A stretch of 64,000 nt of DNA from Acinetobacter amyesii (GCF_002018365.1 NZ_MVKX01000004.1:186001-250000), one strand, 5' to 3'; numbered from the stretch's first letter, positions 20,128-28,555 are shown. Program-made: numbers and translations. The notes: generated from the sequence alone by a model not told the origin.

Positions 20128-20856
20128 ATGATGAAAACAGAACAGCAAATTCGTATAGACCTCGCAGCAGCACTGCGTTTGAGTGCAAAATTAGGCATGC
20201 ATGAGGCAGTCGCCAACCACTTCAGCGCCGCTGTTTCAGAGGACGGAAAATCTTTTTTACTTAATCCGAAATGGGTACATTTTTCTAAGGTAAAGGCCAG
20301 TGATTTAATCTTGGTCCATGCCGATGATGCAGGCAGTTTTGAGAAGGGTAAAATAGACTCAACAGCATGGGCCATTCATGGCCAAATTCATAAGCTGCGC
20401 CCTGATATTAAGGTCATCATGCATTTACACCCGATTTATGCAACTGCGCTTTCCTGCCTAAAAAATCCGACCTTGCTGCCGATTGAGCAAAACAGCGCAC
20501 GCTACTTTAACCGTGTTTCTTATGATTCACATTATTCAGGCATGGCAGATCAAACTGCAGAAGGTCAGCGTCTTGCTCAGCTGCTGCAAACCAATACCCG
20601 ACTGCTGATGGGCAACCACGGAGTACTGATCGGCTCACATGATATTGGTCTGGCTTTTGATGATATGTATACCTTTGAGCGCTCAAGTCAAATCCTGATT
20701 CATGCCTATTCCACTAGTCAAACCTTAAATATTTTGGATGATGCTGTGGCAGAAAAAACAGCGCAGGATTGGGAAAAAATTGAAGATTTCAGCATCGCAC
20801 ATTTCGAAGAAATGAAAGAAATTTTGGCAGCTGAAGATCCAAGCTTTATGGATTAA
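20128..20856 (+). CDS. Class II aldolase/adducin-like protein
   Basis: The 242-aa product has the aldolase class II fold. Zinc ligands are visible as H99-x-H101 (IMHLHPIYATA) and the histidine in GNHGVLIGS. The catalytic glutamate of fuculose-phosphate aldolase-type enzymes, normally in an SSE-x3-H motif, appears replaced: the segment here is DSTAWAIHGQIHK. This places it with the adducin-like branch, where members have diverse or unknown activities. It stands alone on the plus strand between a receptor gene and a PhyH gene, and shares a bidirectional terminator with the latter. Confidence 0.8.
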   Translation: MMKTEQQIRIDLAAALRLSAKLGMHEAVANHFSAAVSEDGKSFLLNPKWVHFSKVKASDLILVHADDAGSFEKGKIDSTAWAIHGQIHKLRPDIKVIMHLHPIYATALSCLKNPTLLPIEQNSARYFNRVSYDSHYSGMADQTAEGQRLAQLLQTNTRLLMGNHGVLIGSHDIGLAFDDMYTFERSSQILIHAYSTSQTLNILDDAVAEKTAQDWEKIEDFSIAHFEEMKEILAAEDPSFMD

Positions 20857-20872
20857 CAAAACTAAAGCAAAA

Positions 20873-20902
20873 AAAAAGAGCTTCAATTGAAGCTCTTTTT
20901 TT
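20873..20902. terminator. Bidirectional terminator between aldolase-like and PhyH genes
   Basis: Long palindrome AAAAAGAGCTTCAA/TTGAAGCTCTTTTT with A and T runs on both sides, between convergent genes. Confidence 0.9.
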
Positions 20903-20920
20903 ACTTTGGTTTTAAATTTG

Positions 20921-21790
20921 TTAAGCCATTTCTAAACCAGCTTGCTGTACAAAGAAAGAGGCCCCTTTAGGTTTTTGCGGCATTTTCAACTGATTCGCTG
21001 TCATACGTACTTGCCCGCTTTCTTGTCCATAAACCAATTGCCCTTGGTGCACGCTTGGCAGCGGGTTATCTGACAAAGCCACCGCATCTTCTGCTGCATA
21101 TACCGTAATGAATAAATAGCGCGGCAACTCAGTATTGTTTGCACCAGATGCATGCAGCAAACGGGTATGCATGAAACAGACTGAGCCTGCAGGGCCTGTG
21201 CAAGACACAAATTTTTGGCACTGCTCCGTCTCGACTTCATCTTCCACTTTGCCGGTAAAGCGGCCATCTTGCCAGTGGTTATACAACTCGCCCTTATGGC
21301 TGCCTGGAATCACCTGCAGCGGGCCATTATCTTCTGTCACCTCACCCACCATCAATAACGCTGTGATCATGTCATCATTGGTATGCGGCGTGAATGGAAA
21401 GTCTTGATGCCATTTCACAGTGGTCGCTGTATGCGGCAGTTTGGCATTTACTTTACTGTGATGAAAACGAGTGCCGCTGCCTCCAATGAGCTCTCCAGCC
21501 ATTTGCGCCATATTAGAATGAATGGCTGTTTCAAAATATGCATCTGAAATTTCGGTCGGTGAACTGACACGGCGCAGTGCAGGATGTTCTGAGCTGTGAT
21601 CCGCAGGATCGACATCAAAGCGCGAGCGTCCATCAATGGTTTCTCCATAAGCTTCAGCAAAGCCTCGGCTTTCGTCAATCCATGCTTCCAACTGCTGACG
21701 TAAACCCTGTAATTCAGCAGCATTTACGACATTTTCGACAACTAAAAAACCGTCACGGTGAAATTGTTCAATTTGGTTTTGATTTAACAT
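20921..21790 (-). CDS. PhyH-family Fe(II)/2-oxoglutarate dioxygenase (second copy, different subgroup)
   Basis: The 289-aa product has the N-terminal PhyH signature FHRDGFLVVENVV. Iron ligands are H128-x-D130 (KWHQDFPF) and H213 (RLLHASGANN), and R224 may bind 2-oxoglutarate. It differs strongly from the PhyH encoded at 12239, so the two are not recent duplicates. It is the last gene of a minus-strand run: fused ABC permease-ATPase, receptor, oxygenase (20 bases after the receptor). That arrangement strongly suggests that the imported compound or its product is its substrate. Some PhyH enzymes act on amino acids, phosphonates or ectoine; which applies here is open. Confidence 0.86.
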   Translation of the reverse strand: MLNQNQIEQFHRDGFLVVENVVNAAELQGLRQQLEAWIDESRGFAEAYGETIDGRSRFDVDPADHSSEHPALRRVSSPTEISDAYFETAIHSNMAQMAGELIGGSGTRFHHSKVNAKLPHTATTVKWHQDFPFTPHTNDDMITALLMVGEVTEDNGPLQVIPGSHKGELYNHWQDGRFTGKVEDEVETEQCQKFVSCTGPAGSVCFMHTRLLHASGANNTELPRYLFITVYAAEDAVALSDNPLPSVHQGQLVYGQESGQVRMTANQLKMPQKPKGASFFVQQAGLEMA

Positions 21791-21809
21791 TTGCTCATCC
21801 TATTCACTT

Positions 21810-22655
21810 TTATTTATTCATTACTGCTGCAATGTCTTCTTCAGTCGGTGCTTTTAAGCCATATGCAGTCAAAATTTCTTCATATTCGCCTGAGGCTTTA
21901 ATCCGGTTCAAACCTTCCTCAACGAGCTTATACGTTTCGGTATCGCCTTTACGGATGCCAATACCACCTACTGTCGGGAAGAATTGTTCTGTCGATGTAA
22001 TCTTCACTTTGCCAGCTAAGTTGGTTTCAGCCGCTTTCATGACTGCGGCATCGTCATATTGGATTTCTACAGCATGCGCTAATAGCGCCTGCGTGGTTTG
22101 CGGCGATGTTTCAAACTCACGGATCATCAGCGCTTTCTTACCATTTGCTACACAGTTTTTCGCTGAAATTTCATGTGCCTGAGTTGAGAATGCAGTACCT
22201 TTCATTACCCCCACTACAGCGCCACACAAATCATTTGGCCCTTTAGGTGCAAGCTTGGAATCATGACGCACCAGCAAGGAAATATCTGTTTTGTAGTAAG
22301 GGATCATATCAATCTGTTCAAGACGCTCAGGCGTGATGTACATAGATGAAAATAAAATATCGTACTTTTCGCCTTTCAAACCAGGGATCAGATTCGCCCA
22401 GCGTGTATCCACCCAGTCTGCCTTATAGCTACCGTCAACTTCAGCAATCTTTTCCATAATTTCAACGCTGACACCGCTTGGCACGCCATCTTTCAAATAC
22501 TCGTATGGAGGGAAAGTCAGGTCTGAACCTACAGTTACCAAACGTTTTTCTGCTGCCGGCGCTGCCGAATCTGCAGTTGGTTCTGACTGTTTCGAGCAGC
22601 CAGCCAATAGTAAACCGCCAACAATAGCCCCAATGAACATTGATTTATTTTTCAT
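21810..22655 (-). CDS. Polar-amino-acid-type ABC substrate-binding lipoprotein (second copy)
   Basis: The start is ATG 22655 behind a GGATGGGG site, giving 281 aa. The longer frame to 22742 would bury the lipoprotein signal GGLLLAGC. The mature part carries VGSDLTFPPYEYLKDG, SMYITPERLEQIDMIPYY and IQYDDAAVM, the hallmarks of cystine/arginine-type receptors. The Arg and Asp that clamp an alpha-amino acid appear conserved, so the ligand probably contains an amino-acid-like head. It is flanked by the fused transporter gene upstream and the PhyH oxygenase gene downstream. Confidence 0.9.
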   Translation of the reverse strand: MKNKSMFIGAIVGGLLLAGCSKQSEPTADSAAPAAEKRLVTVGSDLTFPPYEYLKDGVPSGVSVEIMEKIAEVDGSYKADWVDTRWANLIPGLKGEKYDILFSSMYITPERLEQIDMIPYYKTDISLLVRHDSKLAPKGPNDLCGAVVGVMKGTAFSTQAHEISAKNCVANGKKALMIREFETSPQTTQALLAHAVEIQYDDAAVMKAAETNLAGKVKITSTEQFFPTVGGIGIRKGDTETYKLVEEGLNRIKASGEYEEILTAYGLKAPTEEDIAAVMNK

Positions 22656-22783
22656 ACCCCATCCACCCAACTCTTTATGTTTATCTGTCATTTGAATATA
22701 GAACAAACATATACAGAATCCGATTTGGATTTTTTTATGCAAAGCTTTATAAAAATAGAATTTAAAATTTAGCGATTAAAATA

Positions 22784-22812
22784 TAAAAAAAGCAGCCAAT
22801 AATGACTGCTTT
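22784..22812 (-). terminator. Hairpin terminator between the ABC transporter gene and its receptor gene
   Basis: Stem AGCAGCCA/TGACTGCT with one mismatch and a 4-base loop, followed on the minus strand by seven T. It would let the transporter and receptor genes be expressed at different levels. Confidence 0.65.
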
Positions 22813-22855
22813 CTTTAATTTAAATAGAAATACTATTTAGAGGTTTTATAAAAAG

Positions 22856-24364
22856 TTAATCCTTGGCAATAAATTTTTGGAACCGCTCATTATCAGACTG
22901 CATTAATGCTTCTGGTGTATCATTTAATACCACATGACCATTTTCCATAAACATTACACGGTCAGATACTTTAAAAGCAAAGCGCATTTCATGGGTCACA
23001 ATAATCATGGTTAAGCCTTCTTGCGCCAATTCTTCAATCACTTTCAGCACTTCATTGACCAATTCAGGATCTAATGCTGAAGTCGGTTCATCAAACAGAA
23101 TAATCGATGGCTGCATGGCTAGCGCACGGGCAATCGCCACACGCTGCTGCTGACCGCCTGAAAGCTGGTGCGGAAACTTATTGGCATGCATTTTCATACC
23201 GACTTTTTCCAGCATCGCTAAAGCCGTAATTTTGTTATCCAGCACCGTACCGCGCTTGTGATACAGCGGTGCAAGCATGACATTTTCCAAAATCGTTTTA
23301 TGCGGAAACAGGTTGAAGCTTTGGAACACCATTCCGACATTTACAATTTGCTGTTTATATGCAGGCGATTCCTCAGTTAATTCCTGATCTTTTAAGAAAG
23401 GCTGACCCAATAAATTGACTGTACCTTTATTCAAGCTTTCTAAGCCATTTAAAGTACGAATAAATGTCGTCTTACCTGAACCCGATGGCCCAATAACGGA
23501 AATAACCTCCCCCCATTTAACTTTTAAATCAATCCCTTTCAGGACTTCATGCTCGCCATAGGCTTTATGAATATCAATCGCTTCCAGTGCATATTCGCCA
23601 TTGCGTTCAGTATTGATCTCTTTACGCGCACGCACCGACGCTTGCGGCAGCTGCAGCAGCGGATCATTATCTGCCAGCATCTCTGGTTTACGGTTCGTAA
23701 TATCAATACGGCGTTCAAACCAGCCGAGCAGCCAGCCAAAGACGGTCACGATCAGCACATAGTAGAAAGCCACAGCCAGCATAGTTTCCATCACCAAAAA
23801 GTTTTGGGTATATAAGCGCTGACCGACCAATAAAATTTCAGTAAGTGAAATGACCGAAACCAAAGACGTCAGTTTTACAATGGAAACATATTCATTTCCC
23901 AATGCTGGAAGCGCAACACGAAAGGCTTGTGGAATCACCACTAAACGCTGAATGCCTGAGTATTTCATGCCCAGTGCTTTGCCTGCTTCAATTTGCCCCT
24001 TATGCACCGCAGTTAGACCGCCACGGTGAATCTCTGCAATATAAGCCGCTTCACTTAAAGTCATAGCAATCAGGCCTGCAATAAATGGCGACGCCAAAAG
24101 TACACTGGAAGCTGGGAAAATTTGCGGCAGGTTATAAACAAATACCAGCAGAACCAACAGCGGTAAACTTCTAAAGAACCAAATATAAAGATCACTCGAC
24201 CATGCCAAAGGCTTGAATCTAGATTGTTTACCCAACGCCAGTACAAAGCCCAATACAATGCCGACCACCCAAACCAATACGCTGAGTTCAATGACGGTCC
24301 AAGTTGCGGCCCAAAAGTTTTTATGTGAAAACAAACTGAATGTATAAGACCAATTAAAATCCAT
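22856..24364 (-). CDS. Fused amino-acid ABC permease and ATPase
   Basis: The 502-aa product joins two usually separate subunits. Residues 1-225 form a HisM/GlnP-type permease with the EAA loop (EAAYIAEIHRGGLTAV, ALGMKYSGIQRLVVIPQA). Residues 260-502 form the ATPase: Walker A GPSGSGKTT near 290, signature LSGGQQQR near 401, and Walker B IILFDEPTSALD near 421. Such fusions are known in the polar amino acid uptake family but are a minority form. It should homodimerise to give a complete importer and can serve both receptor lipoproteins of this cluster. Confidence 0.92.
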   Translation of the reverse strand: MDFNWSYTFSLFSHKNFWAATWTVIELSVLVWVVGIVLGFVLALGKQSRFKPLAWSSDLYIWFFRSLPLLVLLVFVYNLPQIFPASSVLLASPFIAGLIAMTLSEAAYIAEIHRGGLTAVHKGQIEAGKALGMKYSGIQRLVVIPQAFRVALPALGNEYVSIVKLTSLVSVISLTEILLVGQRLYTQNFLVMETMLAVAFYYVLIVTVFGWLLGWFERRIDITNRKPEMLADNDPLLQLPQASVRARKEINTERNGEYALEAIDIHKAYGEHEVLKGIDLKVKWGEVISVIGPSGSGKTTFIRTLNGLESLNKGTVNLLGQPFLKDQELTEESPAYKQQIVNVGMVFQSFNLFPHKTILENVMLAPLYHKRGTVLDNKITALAMLEKVGMKMHANKFPHQLSGGQQQRVAIARALAMQPSIILFDEPTSALDPELVNEVLKVIEELAQEGLTMIIVTHEMRFAFKVSDRVMFMENGHVVLNDTPEALMQSDNERFQKFIAKD

Positions 24365-24470
24365 TCAATACCCCACTCGCATGATTCTGTTCTATTTCCT
24401 TTGTTATAGCGAACTTTGAATGAATAAGTAATTTTGAAAAATTGAGGTCTTAATACAGAAATAATTAAGC

Positions 24471-24500
24471 AATAAAAAAGGCCAGATAACTGACCTTTTT
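24471..24500 (-). terminator. Terminator after the M20 peptidase operon
   Basis: Stem AAAAAGGCCAG/CTGACCTTTTT with one mismatch and a 4-base loop, then T on the minus strand. It closes the four-gene operon that starts with the RidA-like gene. Confidence 0.75.
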
Positions 24501-24621
24501 AAAATGTGCACCTGTACAGCATTTATAATAAACACTGTAGTTACCTTTATATAATGATCTAAAAACAAATATAAATACAAATTTTATTTTAAATAACTTA
24601 GGCATTATAAATCAAAGCTGA

Positions 24622-25758
24622 TTATACCCTTAAACTCATATAAAGCTTTTCTAAGAAAATATCACACTGCTGCAGCTGATCTATATCTACATATTCATTC
24701 GGTTTATGCGCTACCGCGATATCCCCCGGACCACAAACCACCACAGGGCAATACAGCGCCCCTTGGAACAATCCGCCCTCAGTACCAAATGAAATATTGC
24801 CTATAGCAGTTTCATCTGGCAGCAGACTTTGAATAAACTGAACCGCCTCAATGGTTTTGGAGGTTTTCAGCCCTGGATATTGGTTAACTTCTTCAACCTC
24901 AATGTGACTGCGGAAGTCATCCTGTATTTGACTTAATATCTGCTCTTGAATAAGACTGCTGCTGTCCTCTGCCAAATGGCGGATTTCATAATCCAACACA
25001 CAGCTGTTTGGCACAATATTCAGCGCAGTCCCGCCATTAATCTTACCCACATGCACTGTGCTGTAAGGAATGTCATAGCCCGCGTCCTGATGCCCTTGTT
25101 GACGGAGGTTCTGCTGAATGGTTTGCAAAGAGGTCACCAGTTGGCTAGCCACATGGATCGCATTGACATAATTAGGCGCTAAAGCCGAATGCCCCTCTTC
25201 ACCGCAGCAGCGGGCGCGGAATACCGTTTTGCCTTTATGCGCCAATGCCAACTGCATCATGGTCGGCTCACCAATCACACATAAGATGGGGGAAATAATC
25301 GTGGAAGCCAGTTGATCTAAAATTCCGCGTACACCAATACAGCCTATTTCCTCATCATAAGAAATACACAAATGCAGCGGACGACGGAGCTCTAATTTTG
25401 ATGCTTTCAACATAGCAATAATGGCACATGCTAAAAAGCCCTTCATATCCGCTGTACCGCGGCCAATAATTTTGCCGTCTTTATGTGTCGCTTCAAAGGC
25501 TGGCGAATCCCACTGCTGCCCTTCTACCGGTACAACATCTGAGTGGCCAGACAAAAGAATGCCTGCCTGATCACGCGGTCCAACACTGGCCAATAAATTA
25601 GCCTTGCTCTGTTCTGCATTAAAATTCAGTTCTGTAACAATACCGTTTTGCTCAAATAATTTTTGAACATAAAAAATAAACGCTAAATTGCTTTTATAAG
25701 ATGTCGTATCAAAAGAAATCAATTTGTCTAACAGCTGTATGCTGTTTATTTCAGTCAC
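24622..25758 (-). CDS. M20-family deacylase, acetylornithine deacetylase (ArgE)-like
   Basis: The 378-aa dinuclear zinc hydrolase has its metal residues in order: H72 and D74 (SGHSDVVPVEG), D104 (GRGTADMKGF), the catalytic pair E136/E137 (SYDEEIGC), and the C-terminal His (AVAHKPNEYV). ArgE removes acetyl from N-acetylornithine, and relatives deacylate other N-acyl amino acids. Its place at the end of a RidA/DUF1028/LysR operon, far from arginine genes, argues for a catabolic role on an N-acylated amino acid rather than biosynthesis. It begins 3 bases after the LysR gene stops. Confidence 0.88.
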   Translation of the reverse strand: MTEINSIQLLDKLISFDTTSYKSNLAFIFYVQKLFEQNGIVTELNFNAEQSKANLLASVGPRDQAGILLSGHSDVVPVEGQQWDSPAFEATHKDGKIIGRGTADMKGFLACAIIAMLKASKLELRRPLHLCISYDEEIGCIGVRGILDQLASTIISPILCVIGEPTMMQLALAHKGKTVFRARCCGEEGHSALAPNYVNAIHVASQLVTSLQTIQQNLRQQGHQDAGYDIPYSTVHVGKINGGTALNIVPNSCVLDYEIRHLAEDSSSLIQEQILSQIQDDFRSHIEVEEVNQYPGLKTSKTIEAVQFIQSLLPDETAIGNISFGTEGGLFQGALYCPVVVCGPGDIAVAHKPNEYVDIDQLQQCDIFLEKLYMSLRV

Positions 25759-25761
25759 TGT

Positions 25762-26742
25762 TTATGCCTCTTCCAGTACAGGCTTTGTCTTAACATGCGG
25801 ATCAAAGAAATGCGCATCGCCCATACCGGGTATGTATTGATTAGAAAGGAATGCACGGCAGCGGCTGATGAATGCCTGCGACACCGTATTCAGATTTGCA
25901 TTTTTTGCAGTCGCCAAACCAATTTTCATCGGACGGTTGTCACCTGCAATACGTAAGCGGACGAGTCGCTTGCCGTCTAATGAATAATTATTTTTCGGGC
26001 GCACATTTAAAATGGTATAGCCCAGATTATTGGCTACCATCGAGCGCACAACATCCACATGGCGCGAAGTATGCGCCACCAACGGGCTTAACTTATGCTT
26101 ACGGAACAATGAAATAAAGTAATCATTACTGAAAGGCATATCTAAAAGCACCATCGGCAGTTCTGCTAGTTCTTCTAAAGTCACCGCCACATTTTTTGCT
26201 AAAGGATGTGCTTCACTGACCAAAACATGCGGTGGCAGCACGGCCAAAGGTTCGAAATTAATCAGGTCATGATCAATATTTAAATCATAAGTCAGTGCGA
26301 CATCCAGCTCATTTCGTGCCAGCTGGCTCAACAAAATCTGCTGGTCATCCTCACTCAGCTCTAAAGTGACATTTTTATATAAATTGGCAAAACCATGAAT
26401 GATTTCTGCATAGATCATGGGTGAAAATGCAGTAAAGCAGCCGAGCTTTAAGGGCCCACGGATAGAACCTGAAAAGTCAGCAGCCAAAGCATATAAGCTG
26501 CTCGCCTGACTTAAAATGAATTTGCATTCCTGCATGACTTTTTCGCCAATGCTAGTCAGCATTAAGCCTTTTGCATGTTGGCGAATAAACAGCTGTACTT
26601 GCAATTCAGATTCTATGTGGGCAATCGCCGCTGAAATAGAAGGTGAAGAAACGTGAATTTTTTCAGATGCAATAATAATGCTGCCGCTTTCAGCTGTCGC
26701 AACAAAATATTGCATTTGACGTAAAGAAATTCGATTTAACAA
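25762..26742 (-). CDS. LysR-type regulator within the RidA-M20 operon
   Basis: The 326-aa product has the N-terminal LysR helix-turn-helix (MLNRISLRQMQYFVATAESG, then SPSISAAIAHIE) and a full effector-binding domain. It is encoded inside the operon between the DUF1028 and M20 genes, on the same strand, instead of divergently as is usual. It probably controls its own operon and perhaps the neighbouring transporter and oxygenase genes. Its C-terminal tail past the effector domain is slightly extended and acidic (KTKPVLEEA). Confidence 0.88.
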   Translation of the reverse strand: MLNRISLRQMQYFVATAESGSIIIASEKIHVSSPSISAAIAHIESELQVQLFIRQHAKGLMLTSIGEKVMQECKFILSQASSLYALAADFSGSIRGPLKLGCFTAFSPMIYAEIIHGFANLYKNVTLELSEDDQQILLSQLARNELDVALTYDLNIDHDLINFEPLAVLPPHVLVSEAHPLAKNVAVTLEELAELPMVLLDMPFSNDYFISLFRKHKLSPLVAHTSRHVDVVRSMVANNLGYTILNVRPKNNYSLDGKRLVRLRIAGDNRPMKIGLATAKNANLNTVSQAFISRCRAFLSNQYIPGMGDAHFFDPHVKTKPVLEEA

Positions 26743-26772
26743 TGCCGCGTCCTTTTCAGCGCAGGCTAAGCA

Positions 26773-27444
26773 TTATTCATCGCCCGGTACACCATAGCTT
26801 GGAGAGCTGGATGGATCTAAAGCCCGTGCAACATAATCCTCAACTTGCGGTTCATACACTTTCCAAAGCTGATACAAGTCCTCAATTGGAGTTTCAGACC
26901 AATCAACCCGAAGATTAATCACAGGCCATTCCAGTTTATCGACCACTAGAATACCTGCTGAATGAACTGGGCCAGCTTCGCCGCCTGCATCTAAACCAGC
27001 TTGCAGTGCTATAAGCAAACGCTCTGCCAAACTACCGGATGCCTGATGAAAAGCGTCAACCATGGCCTGAGGAACATCTTCATTTGCAAGCAGATTTCCC
27101 GCACCAACAGCATGCTCTCCTACGCACTGAGAATGAACACCTAATGTATATTTGCCGCTAAATGCAGCAGGCTTTTCATCAAAATTTAAAACCGTCAGCT
27201 GTCGATACTCAATAAAGTCGGTATTTTTGACCAATTCAGCAATCGCATCGTCTGGCGCCAGATCATATTTGGTCATATCTAGCAAAATATTTGCCAAGTA
27301 TGGATCTGTAATGTTCTGAGATGTTGCAACACCCACACCGGCCTTGGCTTGAATGCACCGCGATGCAACAGCTGGAGAAGAAGAGCTGATCGCTCCTCCA
27401 AATTGCCCCGTTTTATGACAGCGGGCAATAATTGAAAATGTCAT
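26773..27444 (-). CDS. DUF1028 family protein
   Basis: The 223-aa product matches the DUF1028 family, which has an Ntn-hydrolase-like layout. The conserved N-terminus MTFSIIARCHKTGQFGGA is followed by a Ser-rich stretch and the region CVGEHAVGAGNLLAN. The function of the family is not established. Its genes often travel with RidA and amidohydrolase or peptidase genes in amino-acid-derivative catabolic clusters, as here. The start ATG 27444 lies 21 bases after the RidA-like stop, with GGAGG at a suitable distance. Confidence 0.85.
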   Translation of the reverse strand: MTFSIIARCHKTGQFGGAISSSSPAVASRCIQAKAGVGVATSQNITDPYLANILLDMTKYDLAPDDAIAELVKNTDFIEYRQLTVLNFDEKPAAFSGKYTLGVHSQCVGEHAVGAGNLLANEDVPQAMVDAFHQASGSLAERLLIALQAGLDAGGEAGPVHSAGILVVDKLEWPVINLRVDWSETPIEDLYQLWKVYEPQVEDYVARALDPSSSPSYGVPGDE

Positions 27445-27465
27445 AGGCTGCGTTCCTCCTTTTAC

Positions 27466-27879
27466 TTAGTCAGGAATAACTGCAGTTGCATCAATTTCAA
27501 CCAGCCATTCAGGGCGGGCAAGCGCCGAAACGACAATGCCTGTTGAAACTGGGAACACACCTTTCAGCCATTTACCAACGACACGGTAAACATCTTCACG
27601 GTAGCGCGGATCAATAATATAGATTGTGATTTTGCAAATATCTTCAAGTTCACCGCCGGCTTCTTCGAGCAGCATCTTAATGTTATACATGGCTTGTTCT
27701 GCTTGGCCCGCTGCATCGCCAATGCATACGCTTTCAGATGTATCTAGGTTTTGTCCAATTTGACCGCGTAAGAACACTGTGCTGCCGCGTGCAACAACCG
27801 CTTGGCATAAGTCATTATCTAAATTTTGTTCTGGGTAAGTTGCTTTTGTATTAAAAGTTCTAATGCGTGTATGTTTCAT
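27466..27879 (-). CDS. RidA/YjgF-family protein, probable subgroup without the catalytic arginine
   Basis: The 137-aa product has the Rid chorismate-mutase-like fold (VFLRGQIGQNLDT, QAMYNIKMLLEEAGG). True RidA enzymes hydrolyse 2-aminoacrylate and other imines using an arginine in a PARS-type motif. Here the aligned segment reads FPVSTGIVVSALARPEW, with Ser112 where Arg is expected, so it may belong to the Rid4-7 group. It is the first gene of the four-gene operon. An imine or enamine step in the same pathway is possible, but activity is not assured without the arginine. Confidence 0.85.
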   Translation of the reverse strand: MKHTRIRTFNTKATYPEQNLDNDLCQAVVARGSTVFLRGQIGQNLDTSESVCIGDAAGQAEQAMYNIKMLLEEAGGELEDICKITIYIIDPRYREDVYRVVGKWLKGVFPVSTGIVVSALARPEWLVEIDATAVIPD

Positions 27880-28136
27880 CTGAAGTGTCCTCTGTTTACT
27901 ACAGTTTCAGTATGAATCAATCACTTGTGAAGGCAATTTCCCTTTTCCGTGTTAGTGCTTCAAGTTTTCCTTACTAGATATATTTTATTAATTAGCCATA
28001 TAAGATGTATTTTTAATCTTGAATATTTTTATTTTATAAAATTGACCACTGCATGAAATTTTTATTTTTTTATGTGATACATGCAGTGATATAAGATGTA
28101 GTCTTTTAACTCGTAAAGAATTTATAAACTGGCAAT
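27880..28136 (-). promoter_or_regulatory. Control region of the RidA operon, with direct and inverted repeats
   Basis: There is no gene here. A 12-bp direct repeat ATATAAGATGTA occurs at 27998-28009 and 28089-28100. A 9-bp inverted repeat CACTGCATG/CATGCAGTG lies at 28047-28055 and 28080-28088. These lie between the RidA-like start and the tmRNA terminator and may bind the operon's LysR protein. Confidence 0.45.
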
Positions 28137-28173
28137 AAAAAAGCCTTAAATCAATAAGATTTAAGGCTTTTTG
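28137..28173 (-). terminator. Terminator of the tmRNA gene
   Basis: Stem AAAAGCCTTAAATC/GATTTAAGGCTTTT with a 5-base loop, ending in T on the minus strand, 6 bases past the CCA end. Confidence 0.9.
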
Positions 28174-28178
28174 AATTT

Positions 28179-28538
28179 TGGTGGAGATGGCGGGAGTTGA
28201 ACCCGCGTCCGCCAGCACTACGCTCGAGAATACTACATGCTTAGATATCGTCTATTGATTTAGCTCTTTGTGACCCGACGAACAGGGTACAAATCGCGAT
28301 CCTTTAAGATTTAGTATAAGACCCCAAGGCTTGATCTTATACGGACTTGTGTGCGTTCGCTTCAGTCGGGACCCCTAACCACAAGTATTCAGGGATGCGG
28401 ACAAGCTGCCCTTAGGCAGCTAGAGCGTAAGTTTCGTCGTTTGCGACTAAAATATGCAAATTTGATTTACGAGAGAAAATGCGCTCTCGACATGCATCTA
28501 TGAGTTTCATCACCAGCGTCGAAGCCAGAAACATCCCC
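28179..28538 (-). ncRNA. ssrA: Transfer-messenger RNA (tmRNA)
   Basis: The 360-nt RNA begins GGGGATGTTTCTGGCTTCGA and ends with a tRNA-like T arm and acceptor (GGGTTCAACTCCCGCC, CATCTCC, then ACCA). The 5' GGGGATG pairs with 3' CATCTCC. The tag frame runs from 28444 to 28412: GCA start, then NDETYALAA and a TAA stop, giving tag ANDETYALAA. tmRNA acts with SmpB to release stalled ribosomes and mark the truncated product for proteolysis. It is intact and is an ordinary housekeeping RNA. Its 3' end is a common integration site for mobile islands. Confidence 0.97.
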
Positions 28539-28549
28539 AAAGTAGCGTC

Positions 28550-28555
28550 ATCATA
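28550..28555 (-). promoter_or_regulatory. Candidate -10 box of ssrA
   Basis: TATGAT on the minus strand, 11 bases before the mature 5' end. No clear -35 partner was seen. Confidence 0.35.

Noticed and set aside
21577..22182. 201-aa open frame on the plus strand
   Set aside because: It crosses the PhyH and receptor genes on the opposite strand, both of which have full family motifs.
28179..28204. ssrA 3' end as one half of an attL/attR pair
   Set aside because: I looked for a second copy of the T-arm/acceptor sequence across the left part of the window and found none, and no integrase gene is present.
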